DNA of 64,000 nucleotides from Macrothele yani (GCA_039090855.1 CM077001.1:120220922-120284921); one strand, 5' to 3'. Shown: positions 30,773 through 42,103, numbered from the stretch's first letter. Numbers and translations: made by a program. The notes: generated by a model not told the origin, from the sequence alone.

Positions 30773-32363
30773 GGCGAAATTTTGACAAGAGTGAAAGATT
30801 TCTACTCCAAATTATTGAAAGGGATGATACATGTACTCCAGATATCATGAAAGGTACCAGTGCCAGAGTTCTTCCAGTCCTCCAGGAAGTTGCACATGCA
30901 ATCAAGAACATGAAGCGGGGAAAAGCTCCAGGAGAAGATGGAATTACGTAGACATCATACAAGAAGCAAGTGGAGAAATTGAAACAGTACTCGCCCATAT
31001 TTTCACTCGATGCCTTAATGAAGGGAAGATTCCTGAGGATTGGAACAACGCTACAATGATCTTGCTACATAAAAAAGGTGACATTGAGAATCTCAGGAAC
31101 TACAGACCTATCAGCCTCATATCAGTGGTTTATAAAATCTTCACTAAAGTTCTTTCACACCGTTTGAAGGTAACACTGGACATGGCTCAACCGAGAGAAC
31201 AAGCTGGATTCAGGAGTGGCTACAGCACAATAGATTATATCCACGTACTGAGAGAACTAATTGAAAGAGCGAGGGAATATGAACTTCCATTGTGCATGGC
31301 TTTTATCGATTATGAAAAAGCCTTTGATTCGGTGAAACCATCAGCAGTTACAATGGCTCTGAAATATTGCGGTATTGAAAATGCATACATTAATATTATT
31401 AATAACATCTATGAAAATGTAAGTGCAAAGATTCGGCTGTTTGAAAATACAACACACATAAAAATTGGAAAGGAAGTGAGACAAGGTGACACCATATCTC
31501 CGAAGCTCTTTAATGTCACATTGGAAAATGTCTTTCAATCACTGAACTGGGAAAACAAAGGGATAAAGATTAATGGAGATTATCTAACCCACCTTCGTTT
31601 TGCTGATGGCGTAGTCATTACTGCAACTACCCCATCAGAGTTGCAGAGTATGATCCAGGAACTTGCTGACAAGAGTAAAGAAGTGGGATTAAAAATGAAC
31701 TTTCAGAAGACGAAAGTGGTGTTCAATGCTTTTACAAGAAATGAAGATTTATCGATTGATGGAGAAAAGCTGGAGATAACAGACACGTACGTTTATCTTG
31801 GACAGCAGATATCAAGTGAGGGTCGCATTAATATAGAAATTAATCGGCGTACAAAACTTGCCTGGAGAGCTTTTGGAAGAAACAGCATAATTTTCAAGAG
31901 CAATATGCCATTACGTCTTAAAATAAAAGTGTTTGATCAATGCATCCTTCCAGTGCTTACGTATGGTGCAGAGACGTGGACCTTAACTAAAAGAGACATA
32001 CAGAGGCTGCAGGCAACTCAAAGCAGCATGGAGAGGTGCATGCTTGGTGTAACCAGGAGAGATAAGAAGAGGAACTCGTGGATCCGAAAAATGACAGGAG
32101 TGGAAGACGTCATGATCAGAGTTAAATCCCCGAAATGGCAATGGGCTGGACATACTGCCAGAAGGACAGACCATCGATGGACAGCCGAAATTTTAGATTG
32201 GATTCCAAGGGACAGGAAAGGACCCAGAAGAAGACCACGTGGAAGATGGGTGGATGAAATTCGAAAATATGCGGGAGTGACATGGAGGAGACTGGCACAA
32301 GACAGACCGTTGTGGAGGAAACTTGGGGAGACCTTCGTCCAGCAGTGGATTGATAATGGTTGA
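30773..32363 (+). pseudogene. RTE reverse transcriptase (about 530 codons), catalytic Asp lost
   Basis: The first frame (30773-30951) gives FYSKLLKGMIH...KAPGEDGIT-type sequence. A 2-nt loss at about 30950 (ATTACGTAGAC against ATTACTATAGAC at 62821) shifts to the frame 30831-32363. That frame then holds NYRPISLISVVYKIFTK, CMAFIDYEKAFDSV (first catalytic Asp present), EVRQGDTISPKLF, and FADGVVITAT where other copies have FADDxVIFAT. The second Asp of the catalytic pair is Gly, so this copy is dead independently of the frameshift. Confidence 0.9.
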
Positions 32364-32386
32364 CAATGATGATGATGATGATGATC
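30773..32386 (+). mobile_element. RTE-clade LINE, 5'-truncated, inserted near a hAT remnant
   Basis: It starts within the connector before the RT (GGGGCGAAATTTTGACAAGA) and ends TGATAATGGTTGACAATGATGATGAT. A hAT C-terminus follows directly at 32387, and another hAT piece precedes it. Confidence 0.9.
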
Positions 32387-32625
32387 CGAATATCAATGTT
32401 GTTCTCCAAGTATTTCTTACTATTCCCGTTTCTACTGCTTCGCGTGGGGGAAGTTTTAGCAAGTTAAAATTAATTAAGAATTATTTAAGATCGACTATTG
32501 AACAAAAACGATTATCCAATCGTTCCCTAATTTCGACTGAATACAATATCGTTAAAGATATTAATTAAATATGATGATATAATCAATAAATTTGCTGAAA
32601 TGAAAGCCAGAAAGGTGCAATTAAA
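32387..32625 (+). pseudogene. hAT transposase C-terminal dimerisation region
   Basis: Reads NINVVLQVFLTIPVSTASRG GSFSKLKLIKNYLRSTIEQKRL...RSLISTEYNIVKDIN, the hAT block (usual TTATAERSFSKLKLIK...RLxxLxxLSIE). SAERSFS has become SRGGSFS. Out-of-frame continuation resembles the usual FAELKARKV end. The upstream part is displaced by the RTE insertion. Confidence 0.75.
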
Positions 32626-33191
32626 ATAATGATTTTCATTTATAAATACCTACATGTGAATAGTGGTCGCGGTAAGTTTCTGGACAATGAGTAACAATAC
32701 TTCTCCCATGATTTTCAAGAAGTATTTTGTGATTTCTAGGAGTAGCACACCCCCTCATCCACCCCCCAAGTTTGCGAACAATCGCCATAAAAATTCTCAC
32801 TTCCACAAAACTTTTTTTTTTTAACTATTCAAAATATATGCATTTCAATAAAAAAAATATGTTCTTCGGACATGAAGTTATTTTAATTATTTTGATAAGT
32901 GCAGCAAAATTTAAAATAGGGTAATAATTCATAAGTTTAAAAACATGCATCCTTATCTTTGCGGCAAAGATGAAAATTCTGTGATATATTTACGTACAGT
33001 TCTTCCTGCACATGTAATTTAGTATTGCAATATTTTTGATAAAAAATACAGTCTATTTTGTAAAGTTTTCTCTTCATTTGCAGGAAGAAGATCTGTACAC
33101 TGAGAAATAAAATCCATAGCATATTCCCACAGTTCTTTTAATGGATATCAGAGTGTCATCAGTAGGTTTACTTTGATTTAGTAATGTAACT
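32626..33191. other. Unassigned AT-rich sequence
   Basis: Short T-runs and A-runs only. Confidence 0.3.
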
Positions 33192-34663
33192 AGCACGTCT
33201 TTTTTTAAAATCGTGTTATGTTGTCGGTTTGTCCGTCCGTCTGTGGAAACCATATCTCTGCAACTAATAGTCCGATTTGAAAAATTCTTTTTGCATTGGG
33301 AAGCTTGGAAATGCGAATGATGACCCTTCATCTCGATTTTTTTTTTTTTTTTTTTTTACGATTTACAATGTCGCCGCTACAGAACGTAAATGCAGATGAT
33401 ATCGAATACAAAATACATTTTATTCCATATATTTGCGTCTAAGCATCCGACTGAAAAAATTATTTTACCTTTCGATTCCATTTATGTCGAAGATCATTTT
33501 AGTTACAGTCACTTTTCAAGTTACGCATAGATTTTCCGCTAGGGGGCGTAAAAGTAAAGTGCGTTTTCCCCCGATATCTCTACTTCTAAAACTCCGATTT
33601 GAATGTTGATGGTTTTTTTCTTCAGTAGGTGCAGCTCCTGATGAAAAATCTTTTTGCATATAATTCCTGATATTTGGTAAAGAATGGTTTGACCACCAGA
33701 GGGCGTAAGTATTAATTTCACCAGAGGGCGTAAGTATTAAAATCTGAGCTTCTAAAATCTCGATAGAAAAAATTCGTTCGTGCACCGATGCCACTCACGT
33801 CATAAACCTTTCTGGAATATATTCTTCTTAAAATATTGCATGGTTTCTCTGACAAGGGGCGTAGATGTGTGTCTTATTTTTGTCAATATCTCTACTTCTA
33901 AGAGTGCGATTTGAAAATTTCCTTCTTTGTTGGATAGCATTTCCGGTGTGAAATGCATTTAATATAATTTCAAAAATTTTAAGTAACTCACAGACTTTCC
34001 GCTAAGGGGCGATAAGGTAAATTGCGTTTTCCCCGATATTTCTGCTTCTAAAGCTCCGATTTGAAAAATTCTTCCTGTATCGCATACAGCTCCTGAAGAG
34101 AAATGATTTTCATATAATTTCTAATATTTGGTATGGAACTGTTTGGCCACCAGGTGGCATAAGGGTTCATTTCTGTTTCTGATGTATTTGCAGCAAAACG
34201 TGCGCTCCTGGAAACTCGACTGGAAAAAATTCTTGCCTGGGCCAATACCGCTCACATCGAAAAACCTTTTGTGAAAACTTTCTTCTTAAAATAATGCATG
34301 TTTTCCCGGTCCTACGGCGTAGATGCATATCTTACATTTGTCGGTATTTCTGCTTCTAAGAGTCCGATTCGAAAAACTCTTTCTTTGTTGGAGAGCGTTT
34401 TCGCTACGAAATGTTTCTCACATAATTTAAATTTTTTCCTAACGCACAAGTGTGCCACCAGAGGGCGTAAGCTCACGATTCCGTTTACAGCAATATCTGC
34501 GGGATTGAAAACCTGATTGAAAAACTTCTTTCTTCGGTCAGATACCACTGTTTTCCATACTGGTTCCAATGACTTTGAATAGCTTTGATAAATTTAATTC
34601 GCGTTAGAACGGATTCAAAAGACGTGTTCATTACACTCGAAAATTCGGTGTCATCTTTCTTGT
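33192..34663 (+). mobile_element. Helentron-associated (DINE-1-like) element, copy 1
   Basis: Begins TAGCACGTCTTTTTTTAAAATCGTG and ends ACGTGTTCATTACACTCG + hairpin + CATCTTTCTTGTT. The features fit HINE/DINE-1 elements: a 12-bp subterminal inverted repeat (AGCACGTCTTTT / AAAAGACGTGYT), a GTCCGTCCGTC microsatellite near the 5' end (33230-33242), and a 3' hairpin (about 34632-34650). The body consists of diverged units with the landmarks TCYGATTTGAAAAATTCTT and CCRCYAGRGGGCGTA. Confidence 0.6.
33536..34468 (+). promoter_or_regulatory. Cluster of CTCF-like 14-mers in copy 1
   Basis: CCGCTAGGGGGCGT (33536), CCACCAGAGGGCGT (33693), CACCAGAGGGCGTA (33719), CCACCAGGTGGCAT (34147) and CCACCAGAGGGCGT (34455) approach the CTCF core CCASYAGRKGGCRS. 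Weaker relatives lie at about 33851, 34003 and 34310. Confidence 0.45.
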
Positions 34664-34669
34664 TATTAT

Positions 34670-35035
34670 TTATAAATGTAACCTTCTTCTTTTCTTGCTG
34701 CTTTTCCAGTTAGTAACAACAGCGGAAAAGTCCAGATCACATACAACCTCTCCATCTTTTATTAAGAACGCAGGTCCTGTCTCTGAAATTCTTGCTAAAT
34801 CTTGCAGATAAATGTTACTGATCCAGTTCTGCTTCCCATTCATAATGCAGTTTTCAGTAGAAAAGCCTCTTTTACAAGGTGTTGTAGTCAATGGAATGGT
34901 GAAAACAATCTGAACTAACACTACAAAGCTTTCATACACAAGAGATCCTTCAACAGCTGATAATATAATTTCCCGCATTTTCATTATTTCATACTTTGTT
35001 AGAACGGCAAAATTTCTAAAAAGTATTTTCTTCAA
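34670..35035 (-). pseudogene. hAT (ZNF862-like) transposase C-terminus
   Basis: 121 codons. LVQIVFTIPLTTTPCKRGFSTENCIMNGKQN and DLARISETGP match the dimerisation domain of hAT proteins related to ZNF862 (VLPVSTAxCERGFSxxNxIKTxxRNxL....LMRISxxGP). The Ala-Glu-Arg core is degenerate (PCKRGF). The last 20 residues are basic (WKSSKKRRRLHL). The upstream domain is missing, and the ORF's Met is not a native start. Confidence 0.75.
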
Positions 35036-35420
35036 ATTTCATTCTTCAAAACTGAAGTTTCTGTGAATCGGTATTATGTTGTTTAGCGAATATTGTTTTG
35101 ATACAGGAGAAGGTATATAAAAAAATGATGAAAATCATTTTGATAAAAATCGGTGAGCTAGTTCGTGTATGCTAAGTTGCTGAGTTAAGTCTTTCATTCA
35201 AATATTTTGTTTTTCTTATTACAAAACTTCGGATCTCTCAAAAAAAAAAATGTCCCCCCCCCCCATTTCATTCGGGCTTAATATAATTAAGGGCCCTAGA
35301 AAATTTATCTCATAGTTTAATAAAGTCATTACGTGAAAACTGAAAACACATGAAAGCTACCATAAAGACAAATTTATTACCTCAAATTGTTGTGAGATTA
35401 AGAAAAAGACTATAAAGTGG
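35036..35420. other. Unassigned AT-rich sequence
   Basis: Nothing recognisable. An A-run plus C-run occurs at about 35239-35263. Confidence 0.3.
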
Positions 35421-35430
35421 ATTGAACGTT

Positions 35431-35622
35431 TAAAAAGAGAGGGGGAGAGGGGGAGAGAGAGGGGGAAGAGAGAGAGAGAGAGAAGGGAGAAAGGAGGGAA
35501 AGGGAAGGGAGAGAGAGAGAAAGAGAAAAAGGGGAGGGTAAGGAAAGAGAGAGAAAGGGAGAAAGAGAAGGAGGGGAGGGAGAGAAAGAGAGAAAGGAAA
35601 AGAGAGAGAGAGAGAGAGAGAG
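35431..35622. repeat. About 190-bp pure polypurine (GA/GGGA) tract
   Basis: Almost unbroken purines on the plus strand, mostly GA, GGGA and GAAA motifs. Able to form triplex (H-DNA). Confidence 0.95.
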
Positions 35623-36269
35623 TACAAAGTGCTAAAATCTTCGATTTTCTTCCCGAGGAGAAAGAGGTTTAGATTGCATTGTGATTTTTATATAAACTTT
35701 CTCAAAAATTGACAAAAAGAGAACTTTAATCTGCGTAGCGAATATTTTTTCATAACAAACATTTTTGTGAAGAAAATAATAATTATCTTAAATAAATTCA
35801 TTTACATACATGTATTTTTTTTTTCTGGTACATGTTTAGTCATTGATTTTTGATGCAAAGTGGAATAACTAATAACTTAGTGACTTTTCTTAACTGTTAT
35901 ATGCGCTCATGTATGAAAATTGCTTTCATTTTTTTTAATTTTGAGTACTGTTTTTAAAGTGACTGAACAACCGGCTTCTAATATAGCCCCAAAACAATTT
36001 TGATGTTGTTGTTTTTTATTTATTTTTAATTTATGCATCTGGTTTACACACAAATTGTTGAACATGTAGTAGGGAAACACAAATTGGTGAGATTTAATTT
36101 GCTATTTCATGAACGTGAAAAAGTTTAAGGTGATTATAATAAATATTATAATAATAATTTGAAATCTGCAAATCTGAGTATCTTTGCGATGAGAGCAGTA
36201 ACCCGTTTGAAAGCAGGGAGAGGATTGTAAACTAAAAAAAAAAAAAAAATAACATTATAAAATTATCTC
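35623..36269. other. Unassigned AT-rich sequence
   Basis: No supported feature. Confidence 0.3.
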
Positions 36270-36430
36270 TTAGTTCTAGAAAATATTATATATCTTTAGA
36301 ATTCTAGAAAATGAGATATATCTTTAGAATTCTAGAAAACATGATATATTATTAGGATTCTAGAAAACATGATATATTATTAGACTTCTAGAAAATATGA
36401 ATATACCTTTAAAATTCTAGCAAACATGAT
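36270..36430. repeat. Six tandem about 30-bp units with TTCTAGAA core
   Basis: Units start near 36277, 36302, 36331, 36358, 36388 and 36414 and read (A/G)ATTCTAGAAAAYATGATATAT. TTCTAGAA is a TTCnnGAA dyad, the inner half of a heat-shock element, although the flanking third pentamer is not at correct spacing. Confidence 0.75.
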
Positions 36431-36665
36431 TTTGTTTTCATTTTCTAAACTGCGTGGCCCCGTGGAAATGCGAAGGCCGGGGCAACCGTCCTGGGTGCCT
36501 CTATGGCCTAGCCGGCTCAGTCAAGGTCACTGGAATTTTTCCTACCAAGTTGGACATAGATAACGCATTTTTTCCACACACGCCTTCGGACTCTGGGGTT
36601 GTGTTTTTCCGCAGCCCGAGAAATGCGGAACCCGGAGGAGAGGCAGAGCAGGGGTGGGGAACGAG

Positions 36666-36705
36666 GGAGGCATCGCATTATCGATGGCGATAATGTGATG
36701 CCTCC
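36666..36705. repeat. Hairpin: 18-bp arms, 4-base loop
   Basis: GGAGGCATCGCATTATCG and CGATAATGTGATGCCTCC pair with one G-T mismatch, in a GC-richer island (36440-36710) of unknown origin. Confidence 0.8.
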
Positions 36706-36720
36706 CGGAAAAAAATAATA

Positions 36721-37614
36721 GTAATGACAACAACAACAAAAATCTCCTAGAGGTCGATTTTTAAATCAGGTTAGATAATTTTTGAAGCAGTAAAAATACG
36801 TCCCGATATTTCTTCGGGAAGTAATTTTCGTTTTTGATGCGTGAAATACACCTGTCCAGGCGTTAACGCGATCTCTGCATGTGAATGATCTTGTATATTT
36901 CTAACGTACGCAAAAATTATTTAACAGCAATTTGTATATCGTTTTTGTTTTATTAAAGAAAAATAAGAGTCATAAAAATAAAACCTTATACAGGGCATAT
37001 GAAAAAACTAGCCACGGCATTGAATAGGGGTATTTGATTATAAAACAGAATCGTATTCAGAGTATGGTAGTATTTCGAAGGTAATTTTTTTTTTTTTTTT
37101 TATTTGTTCATATATTGAAAATATGAAATCGAACAGAATTTCTTTTGGCCTAGATTTTATAATAAAATAATTGGAATGAAAAGATAGGGCCAAAGTCAAA
37201 GTGGACATGGACATATGGCAGCAAAAAAGTTATTCATGTATATGTATGATGGCTTACATTATAAATTAATGTAATCTAAAATTATGTTATTGTTTTCTTT
37301 GGGTTGTTTTTTTTTCTTTCTGAAGGCGATCAAAATTTTACAACAGTATTTAACATTTTGAAATTTCTTTTATACTTTTTTAAAGCCATACCGTAGAAAA
37401 TCATATAACCGGGGTCCCACTGTATTTGGTTCCACACATGTGACACACTGTCATTTAATGTATCAGTGGTAATTAATCTTGTAAAAAACGATAGTGACAT
37501 TCTTCCCTATTTTGTTGTTGTTTAGTTTTTTTTCACCTACATAAACCAAGAAATTACTTAATCAGTTAAGGTGTTGGTGATACATGAGAATGATAGATAG
37601 TTCTGCTCTGAGTG

Positions 37615-37667
<53 letters not shown>

Positions 37668-38464
37668 TCTATGGGTGTAAGAAAAAATATCAGAGCATTG
37701 TCATAAAGAACTTGTGACTGGAAGAATTATTTGTAAGTTCTCCGCTATATGTTCTGCAGTTTTTTTTTTGTTTTTTTTTTCAGTTCTTGTTGATAATTAG
37801 CCCGCGATAGCTAGTATTAGTGACACAAGGAGTTCGCAAGTGAATTTTAATTTCCTGCTGGGTATGCTGAATAATATCAAAATTGAGAAACACTTAAATT
37901 TCAACTAAAATAACTCAAAATGAGATGGGGTCAATATCCGGCGAGAACATTTAAACGCTTTTACGTAGCTGTAGGTTTAGTAAACGAATTTATGAATTTT
38001 TGAACAAAAAAAGGGAAAGAAAGTCTACTGAAATAGTTGTATCTTTGGTTAAAGGGAATGCAGACCTCGAAAAATGTGGCATCGTAGCGACCACAGTTAG
38101 TACTGTAGGTTTTTACGAGCAAATAAAAATATTTCCACATTTCTGAAAGAACTGCCGTGTGTTGCATCAGAGAAGCAACGAGAAAACTCATAACACCAAA
38201 ACACAGATCAAAATGTCGAAGGATGGCTGCTTTGCAGACCAAACTCAGCGAAAAACGCACGCGTAATGAGCCGGACTTCGTCTAGACAGTTTTGTTTACT
38301 AACAGGAAAAGTTCGTTCAACAGAAATACGCAGAGCTCTATTGGAAGAATTCTCAGTATCTGCGGGATATAAAATATTTTTTCCATATAAACATTCTAAG
38401 AGGTGAAGTTTTTTGTCATAAAACCTTATTTTTGTCTTTTTTTTCATATATATTATATTTTAAG
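36721..38464. other. Unassigned AT-rich sequence with long poly(T)
   Basis: Long homopolymer tract of about 48 T at 37619-37666 and smaller T-runs at about 37087 and 37771. Short open frames show no known motifs. Confidence 0.3.
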
Positions 38465-38510
38465 AAAATGCTATAACGGATGTATTTCGAAACATCCGTT
38501 ATAGCATTTT
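38465..38510. repeat. Perfect 19-bp inverted repeat
   Basis: AAAATGCTATAACGGATGT (38465-38483) and its exact reverse complement (38492-38510) with an 8-base spacer. Confidence 0.9.
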
Positions 38511-38887
38511 TTTTTTCGATCTATCATTTCGTCCGTGAATTCGGTGTATTCACATCTTTTAGTTCCGATACAAAAAACATTTTTTTTTTTTTTCTGGTAA
38601 ACACGAAAATTATTATTCCGCTCGCATTTCCTGATGCTCATTTGGGCCGCAAATGGCCTGGTGGTCAACGTTCGTTGCTACGGATAGGGCTTAGGTTCGA
38701 TCCCAGGTAGGTACGAAAGCTCTAACCCCTAAATATCCACCGTGCTTTGGATGGGCACGTTAAGCCGTCGGACCCCGGGTACGCCCCATGTTTTAAATAA
38801 GGGTGTGTTCCTCCCCTTTCTACCTCGCTTCCGTGTGACTTTCCTATCGAGCACTCTAGCTCAAATCTCCTAGCTTTCTATTGTGTA

Positions 38888-39954
38888 GGTGAGAATGAAA
38901 TGTCCGGCGCGAACGAGCATTGGAGACAGGCCACCACCACAGCGGAATGGCCCCACCCACAGGTGTTGCTGGTATTACGTCACAGAGCTACTATAAATAG
39001 CTAGCACGTGTGAGAAGAACAAGGTTCAGGCGTGGTTTGTTTGGACGTAACGTGGCTTGCAAAGGAAACATGCAGACGCCGGATTTGAGAGTCATCTTCC
39101 TGTATGAATTTCAACTGAGCCATTCTGCAGGAACTGCAGCTGAAAATGTTAACAAATCGTTTAGGGAGAATACAGCCAACGAACGAACCATTCGGCGATG
39201 GTTTGTGAAGTTTCGAAGCGGAGATGCGGACCTGCAAAACAAAGCACGAACGAGGTCACCGACCTTTTGCTGTTTCTGACGATGTTCTGTTACGTGTGGT
39301 TGAAGCGGACACCCGAAAAAAGTGTCGTGAGATAGCGGCAGAGGTAGATGTCCACCACACGACAGTTGTTTGGCGTCTGGCTGCGCTGGGTAAGGTTAAA
39401 AAGCTGGTCATGTGGCTGCCGCATGAGTCTGGTGTTCCACAGCCGGGATAATTCATCGGAGTTTCTCGGCAAGAGGTCAAACCATCACTGCAGAACGTTA
39501 TTGTGATAAATTACCCCAGATGCACCGGAAATTTCTGCAGAAATAACCAGCTTTAGTCAACAGACACGGTGGTGTTCTGCTTCAGGACAACACTCGCCCT
39601 CATGTCGCACAGCTAACGATGCTGACACTAAGTGCCTTGGGCTATGAAGCACTGCCTCATTTTGCCTATTCTCCGGACTTGTCTCCGACAGACTGTCATC
39701 TGTGTCTTCGCCTGGATCCCTCCTGTCCGGGAAACAGTTAACGACAAACAACGAGGTTCCATGTGCAGTTGATGAGTTCTTCGGGTCCCAGCCACAAGAC
39801 TTTTTCCGTTCCGGGATCATGGCCTTGCCGAACAGATGGCAACGATGTGTCGATGCCGAGGGGAATTATTTTGCCTAGGTAAGTTGTCCTACTTTTCCGT
39901 TTTCGCTGTCCACGTGTGTTGGTTCTTCGCCGGACATTTCGTTAGCACCAATCC
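38888..39954 (+). mobile_element. mariner element, internally deleted, inside SINE A
   Basis: Inverted ends: GAAATGTCCGGCG is present near both termini (38897 and, inverted, 39929-39941). TA flanks both sides (38886-38887, 39955-39956). A TATAAATAG box at about 38992 precedes the transposase. Length of about 1.07 kb is short of the usual 1.3 kb because the middle of the transposase is missing. Confidence 0.85.
39070..39880 (+). pseudogene. mariner transposase lacking central part
   Basis: MQTPDLRVIFLYEFQLSHSA, then NERTIRRWFVKFRSGD (first HTH), a frameshift near 39255, REIAAEVDVHHTTVVWRLAA (second HTH) and GKVKKLVMWLPHES. The segment with the first catalytic Asp (TGDEKW) and the WWD block is deleted. 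The C-terminal part resumes about 39478 with [25 protein letters not shown] (second Asp) and [13 protein letters not shown] (third Asp). Internal deletion plus stops rule out activity. Confidence 0.85.
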
Positions 39955-40184
39955 TATAATTCTGAGGGTTGTTTAAGACCTGGGGTCAGACACTCCCTTT
40001 CTAAAATCCTCTACACATGATCTGATCTGAAGCTCATTTTTTCCATCATCTAGAGACAGGCACATCGCGGCTTCTACAAATGGATTCGATTTTTTCATAA
40101 ATCGGATAGCTGTAACATCATATGCACATAAAAAAAAAATTTCTGGAATTGATTTTTTTTCGTTAAGCAGTTTATATCTTCATT

Positions 40185-40545
40185 TGGCACGATATGGGCC
40201 AGTGTGCAGACGACTGAGAGAAGCACGGACGGTATAGCCAGGAAAGATAAGAAGAGGAACTCATGGATCAGGTAAATGGTAAGAGCTGATGACATCATGT
40301 TCAAACTAAACTCCCTGAAATGGCAATGATTTAAACATATTGCTAGAAGAACTGACCATCGTTAAACAATGAAATGCTCCACTGGATTCCAAGGGAGAGG
40401 AAGAGACCAAAGAAAAAGACCACGTGCGAGATCCGCGGATGAAATTCGAAAGCATAGAGTGATATGGATGAGACTGTCTCAAGACAGAAAGTTGAGGAAG
40501 AAACTTGGGAAGACATTCGTCCAACAGTACATTGTGTAGCGTTCT
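40185..40545 (+). mobile_element. RTE LINE 3' fragment
   Basis: Matches the last 110 or so codons of the RTE RT in broken frames: GATAAGAAGAGGAACTCATG, CTAGAAGAACTGACCATCG, ATTCCAAGGGAGAGGAAGAG, then a GTCCAACAGTAC end. Confidence 0.8.
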
Positions 40546-40773
40546 TAGGTTTTAAGAGTGAATTATATGTGCAAAGTCAGTTTACCTATTGGGTTGTCGG
40601 AAAAGTCATTACGTATTTTGGCACCCGATGGCAGTTGGGAGGTTTTGGAAGTACTAGAGGCATGCGCAGCTCTGTTATCGCCATGGCATTCGACAGGTGC
40701 CAGTTCTAGCTGCAGTCTAAAAGGAATAGTGAGCGATTTGGTTGATTTGCGGAGATTTGACATCAAGTTGAAA

Positions 40774-42027
40774 ATGGACGACCAAACTGTGCATTTTCGC
40801 CATATTTTACTGTTTTACTTCCGTAAATGTAAGAACGCGCGTCAATTTTGTGAAAAGTTGCGTAAAGTGTACGGTGATAATGCTCTACAAGAACGTCAGT
40901 GCCAGCGGTGGTTCGCAAAATTCCGTGCTGGTGATTTTGACCTCAACGATGCTCCTCGGTCCGGGAGGCCAACCGAGGTTGATGACGACCAAATCAAGGC
41001 ATTGGTCGAGTCAAACCTACGTTACACGACACGAGAGATTGCAGACACATTGCACATCCATCATTCAAGCGTTCACGACCACCTAAAGAAGCTGGGATAC
41101 GTAAGCAAGCTCGATGTGTGGGTTCCTCATGAACTCAAAGAAGCTCAATTGACGGCGCGTATAAACTTCTGCGATATGCTCATTAAACGTGAGGAAAACG
41201 ATCCTTTTTTGAAGCGACTGATAACTGGTGACGAAAAGTGGATTGTGTACAAGAATGTGCTGCGCAAACGGTCTTGGTCCCAACGTGCTGCTTCGCCTCA
41301 AACGACATCCAAAGCAGACATTCATCAGCGGAAGGTTCTGGTCTCAGAATGGTGGGATTTTAAAGGTGTCGTGTTTTTCGAGCTCCTACCACGGAACCAA
41401 ACAATCAATTTGAATGTATACTGTCGGCAATTGGACATTTTGAACGAATCCATTATCCAGAAACATCCAGAGCTCGTTCATCGTAAAGGTGTTGTGTTCC
41501 ATCACGACAGCGCGAGACCACACACAAGAGTGATCACCCGCCAAAAATTATTTTAGCTTGGATGGGATGTGTTGCCACACCCAGCATACTCGCCTGACCT
41601 TGCACCGTCGAACTTCCACTTGTTTCGATCTCTTCAACAGTCCTTGCGTGGTATAACATTCAATTCATATAAGGCTGTAAATCAACACCTTGTATAGTTT
41701 TTCGCCACGAAAGACAGGTCCTTCTATGAACGAGGCATTCTGCAGCTCACTGAAAGATGGCAAAAGGTTATCGAACAAAACGAGAGCCGCCCAGGTGGCG
41801 CAGTGGTCTATGGCGTTGACCTCTGATCATTCGTCCGTAAGGAGTCCGGGTTCGAATCCCGGTCAGGCATGGATGTTGTGTTTCTCTTACGGCACTGGCT
41901 CTCTCCCTTCCCTGGAACCAGTGACCCTAAATTAGGGACGGGCGACTGCTTATAGCCCATTGAGTTGCTCACGGCGGTCGTTAAACATGCAATCAAAAAA
42001 AAAAACGAGCATTATATCATTGATTGA
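40774..42027 (+). pseudogene. mariner transposase (DD34D), two nonsense codons and SINE insertion
   Basis: ATG at 40774 (MDDQTVHFRHIL) fits the family start. HTH blocks: ARQFCEKLRKVYGDNALQER and TTREIADTLHIHHSSVHDHL, with RSGRPTEVDDDQI between. Then KLDVWVPHEL, LITGDEKWI (first Asp), WWDFKGVVFFELLP, VVFHHDSARPHT (second Asp), and after a TAG at about 41554 [17 protein letters not shown] (third Asp). A second stop lies at about 41694, before FFATKDRSFYERGI. The C-terminus RWQKVIEQNE is cut by the SINE, with native stop at 42025-42027. Confidence 0.9.
41785..42001 (+). mobile_element. SINE (family B), full length, with 8-bp target duplication
   Basis: AAAACGAG occurs at 41777-41784 and 42002-42009. 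The head is tRNA-like: GGTGGCGCAGTGGTCTA (box A) and GGTTCGAATCCC (box B, about 41848). The body has TTCCCTGGAACCAGTGACCC and GGTCGTTAAACATGCAATC, then an A-tail. This is the type copy for the other family B fragments in the window. Confidence 0.9.
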
Positions 42028-42103
42028 TCTTTGTTCTTTCTATCAATAAATGACCTTTGTAAAACATGGCTAAAATACGTCATGACTTTTCCGACAACCC
42101 AAT

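Larger units (their letters stand above)
38644..40030 (+). mobile_element. SINE (family A) split by a mariner insertion
   Basis: 38644-38885 is the tRNA-like head (GGTTCGATCCCAGG at about 38694) and body. 39957-40030 supplies the remainder, GTTGTTTAAGACCTGGGGTC and the TGATCTGATCTGA tail. The halves join exactly across the TA duplicated by the mariner. Confidence 0.9.
40588..42103 (+). mobile_element. mariner element with near-perfect terminal repeats, hit by a SINE
   Basis: TTGGGTTGTCGGAAAAGTCA begins the element and its reverse complement ends it (42084-42103). The repeats match for about 31 bp with one difference. TA flanks each side. A SINE B sits at 41785-42001 within the last transposase codons. 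Without the SINE the element would be about 1.29 kb, a normal mariner size. Confidence 0.95.

Noticed and set aside
39479..39820. Minus-strand ORF across the mariner C-terminal region
   Set aside because: Shadow of the transposase frame on the plus strand, where DNTRPHVAQ and YSPDLSP are readable.
41854..41994. Minus-strand small protein in the SINE at 41785
   Set aside because: Open frame created by the SINE body and not conserved in other family B copies.
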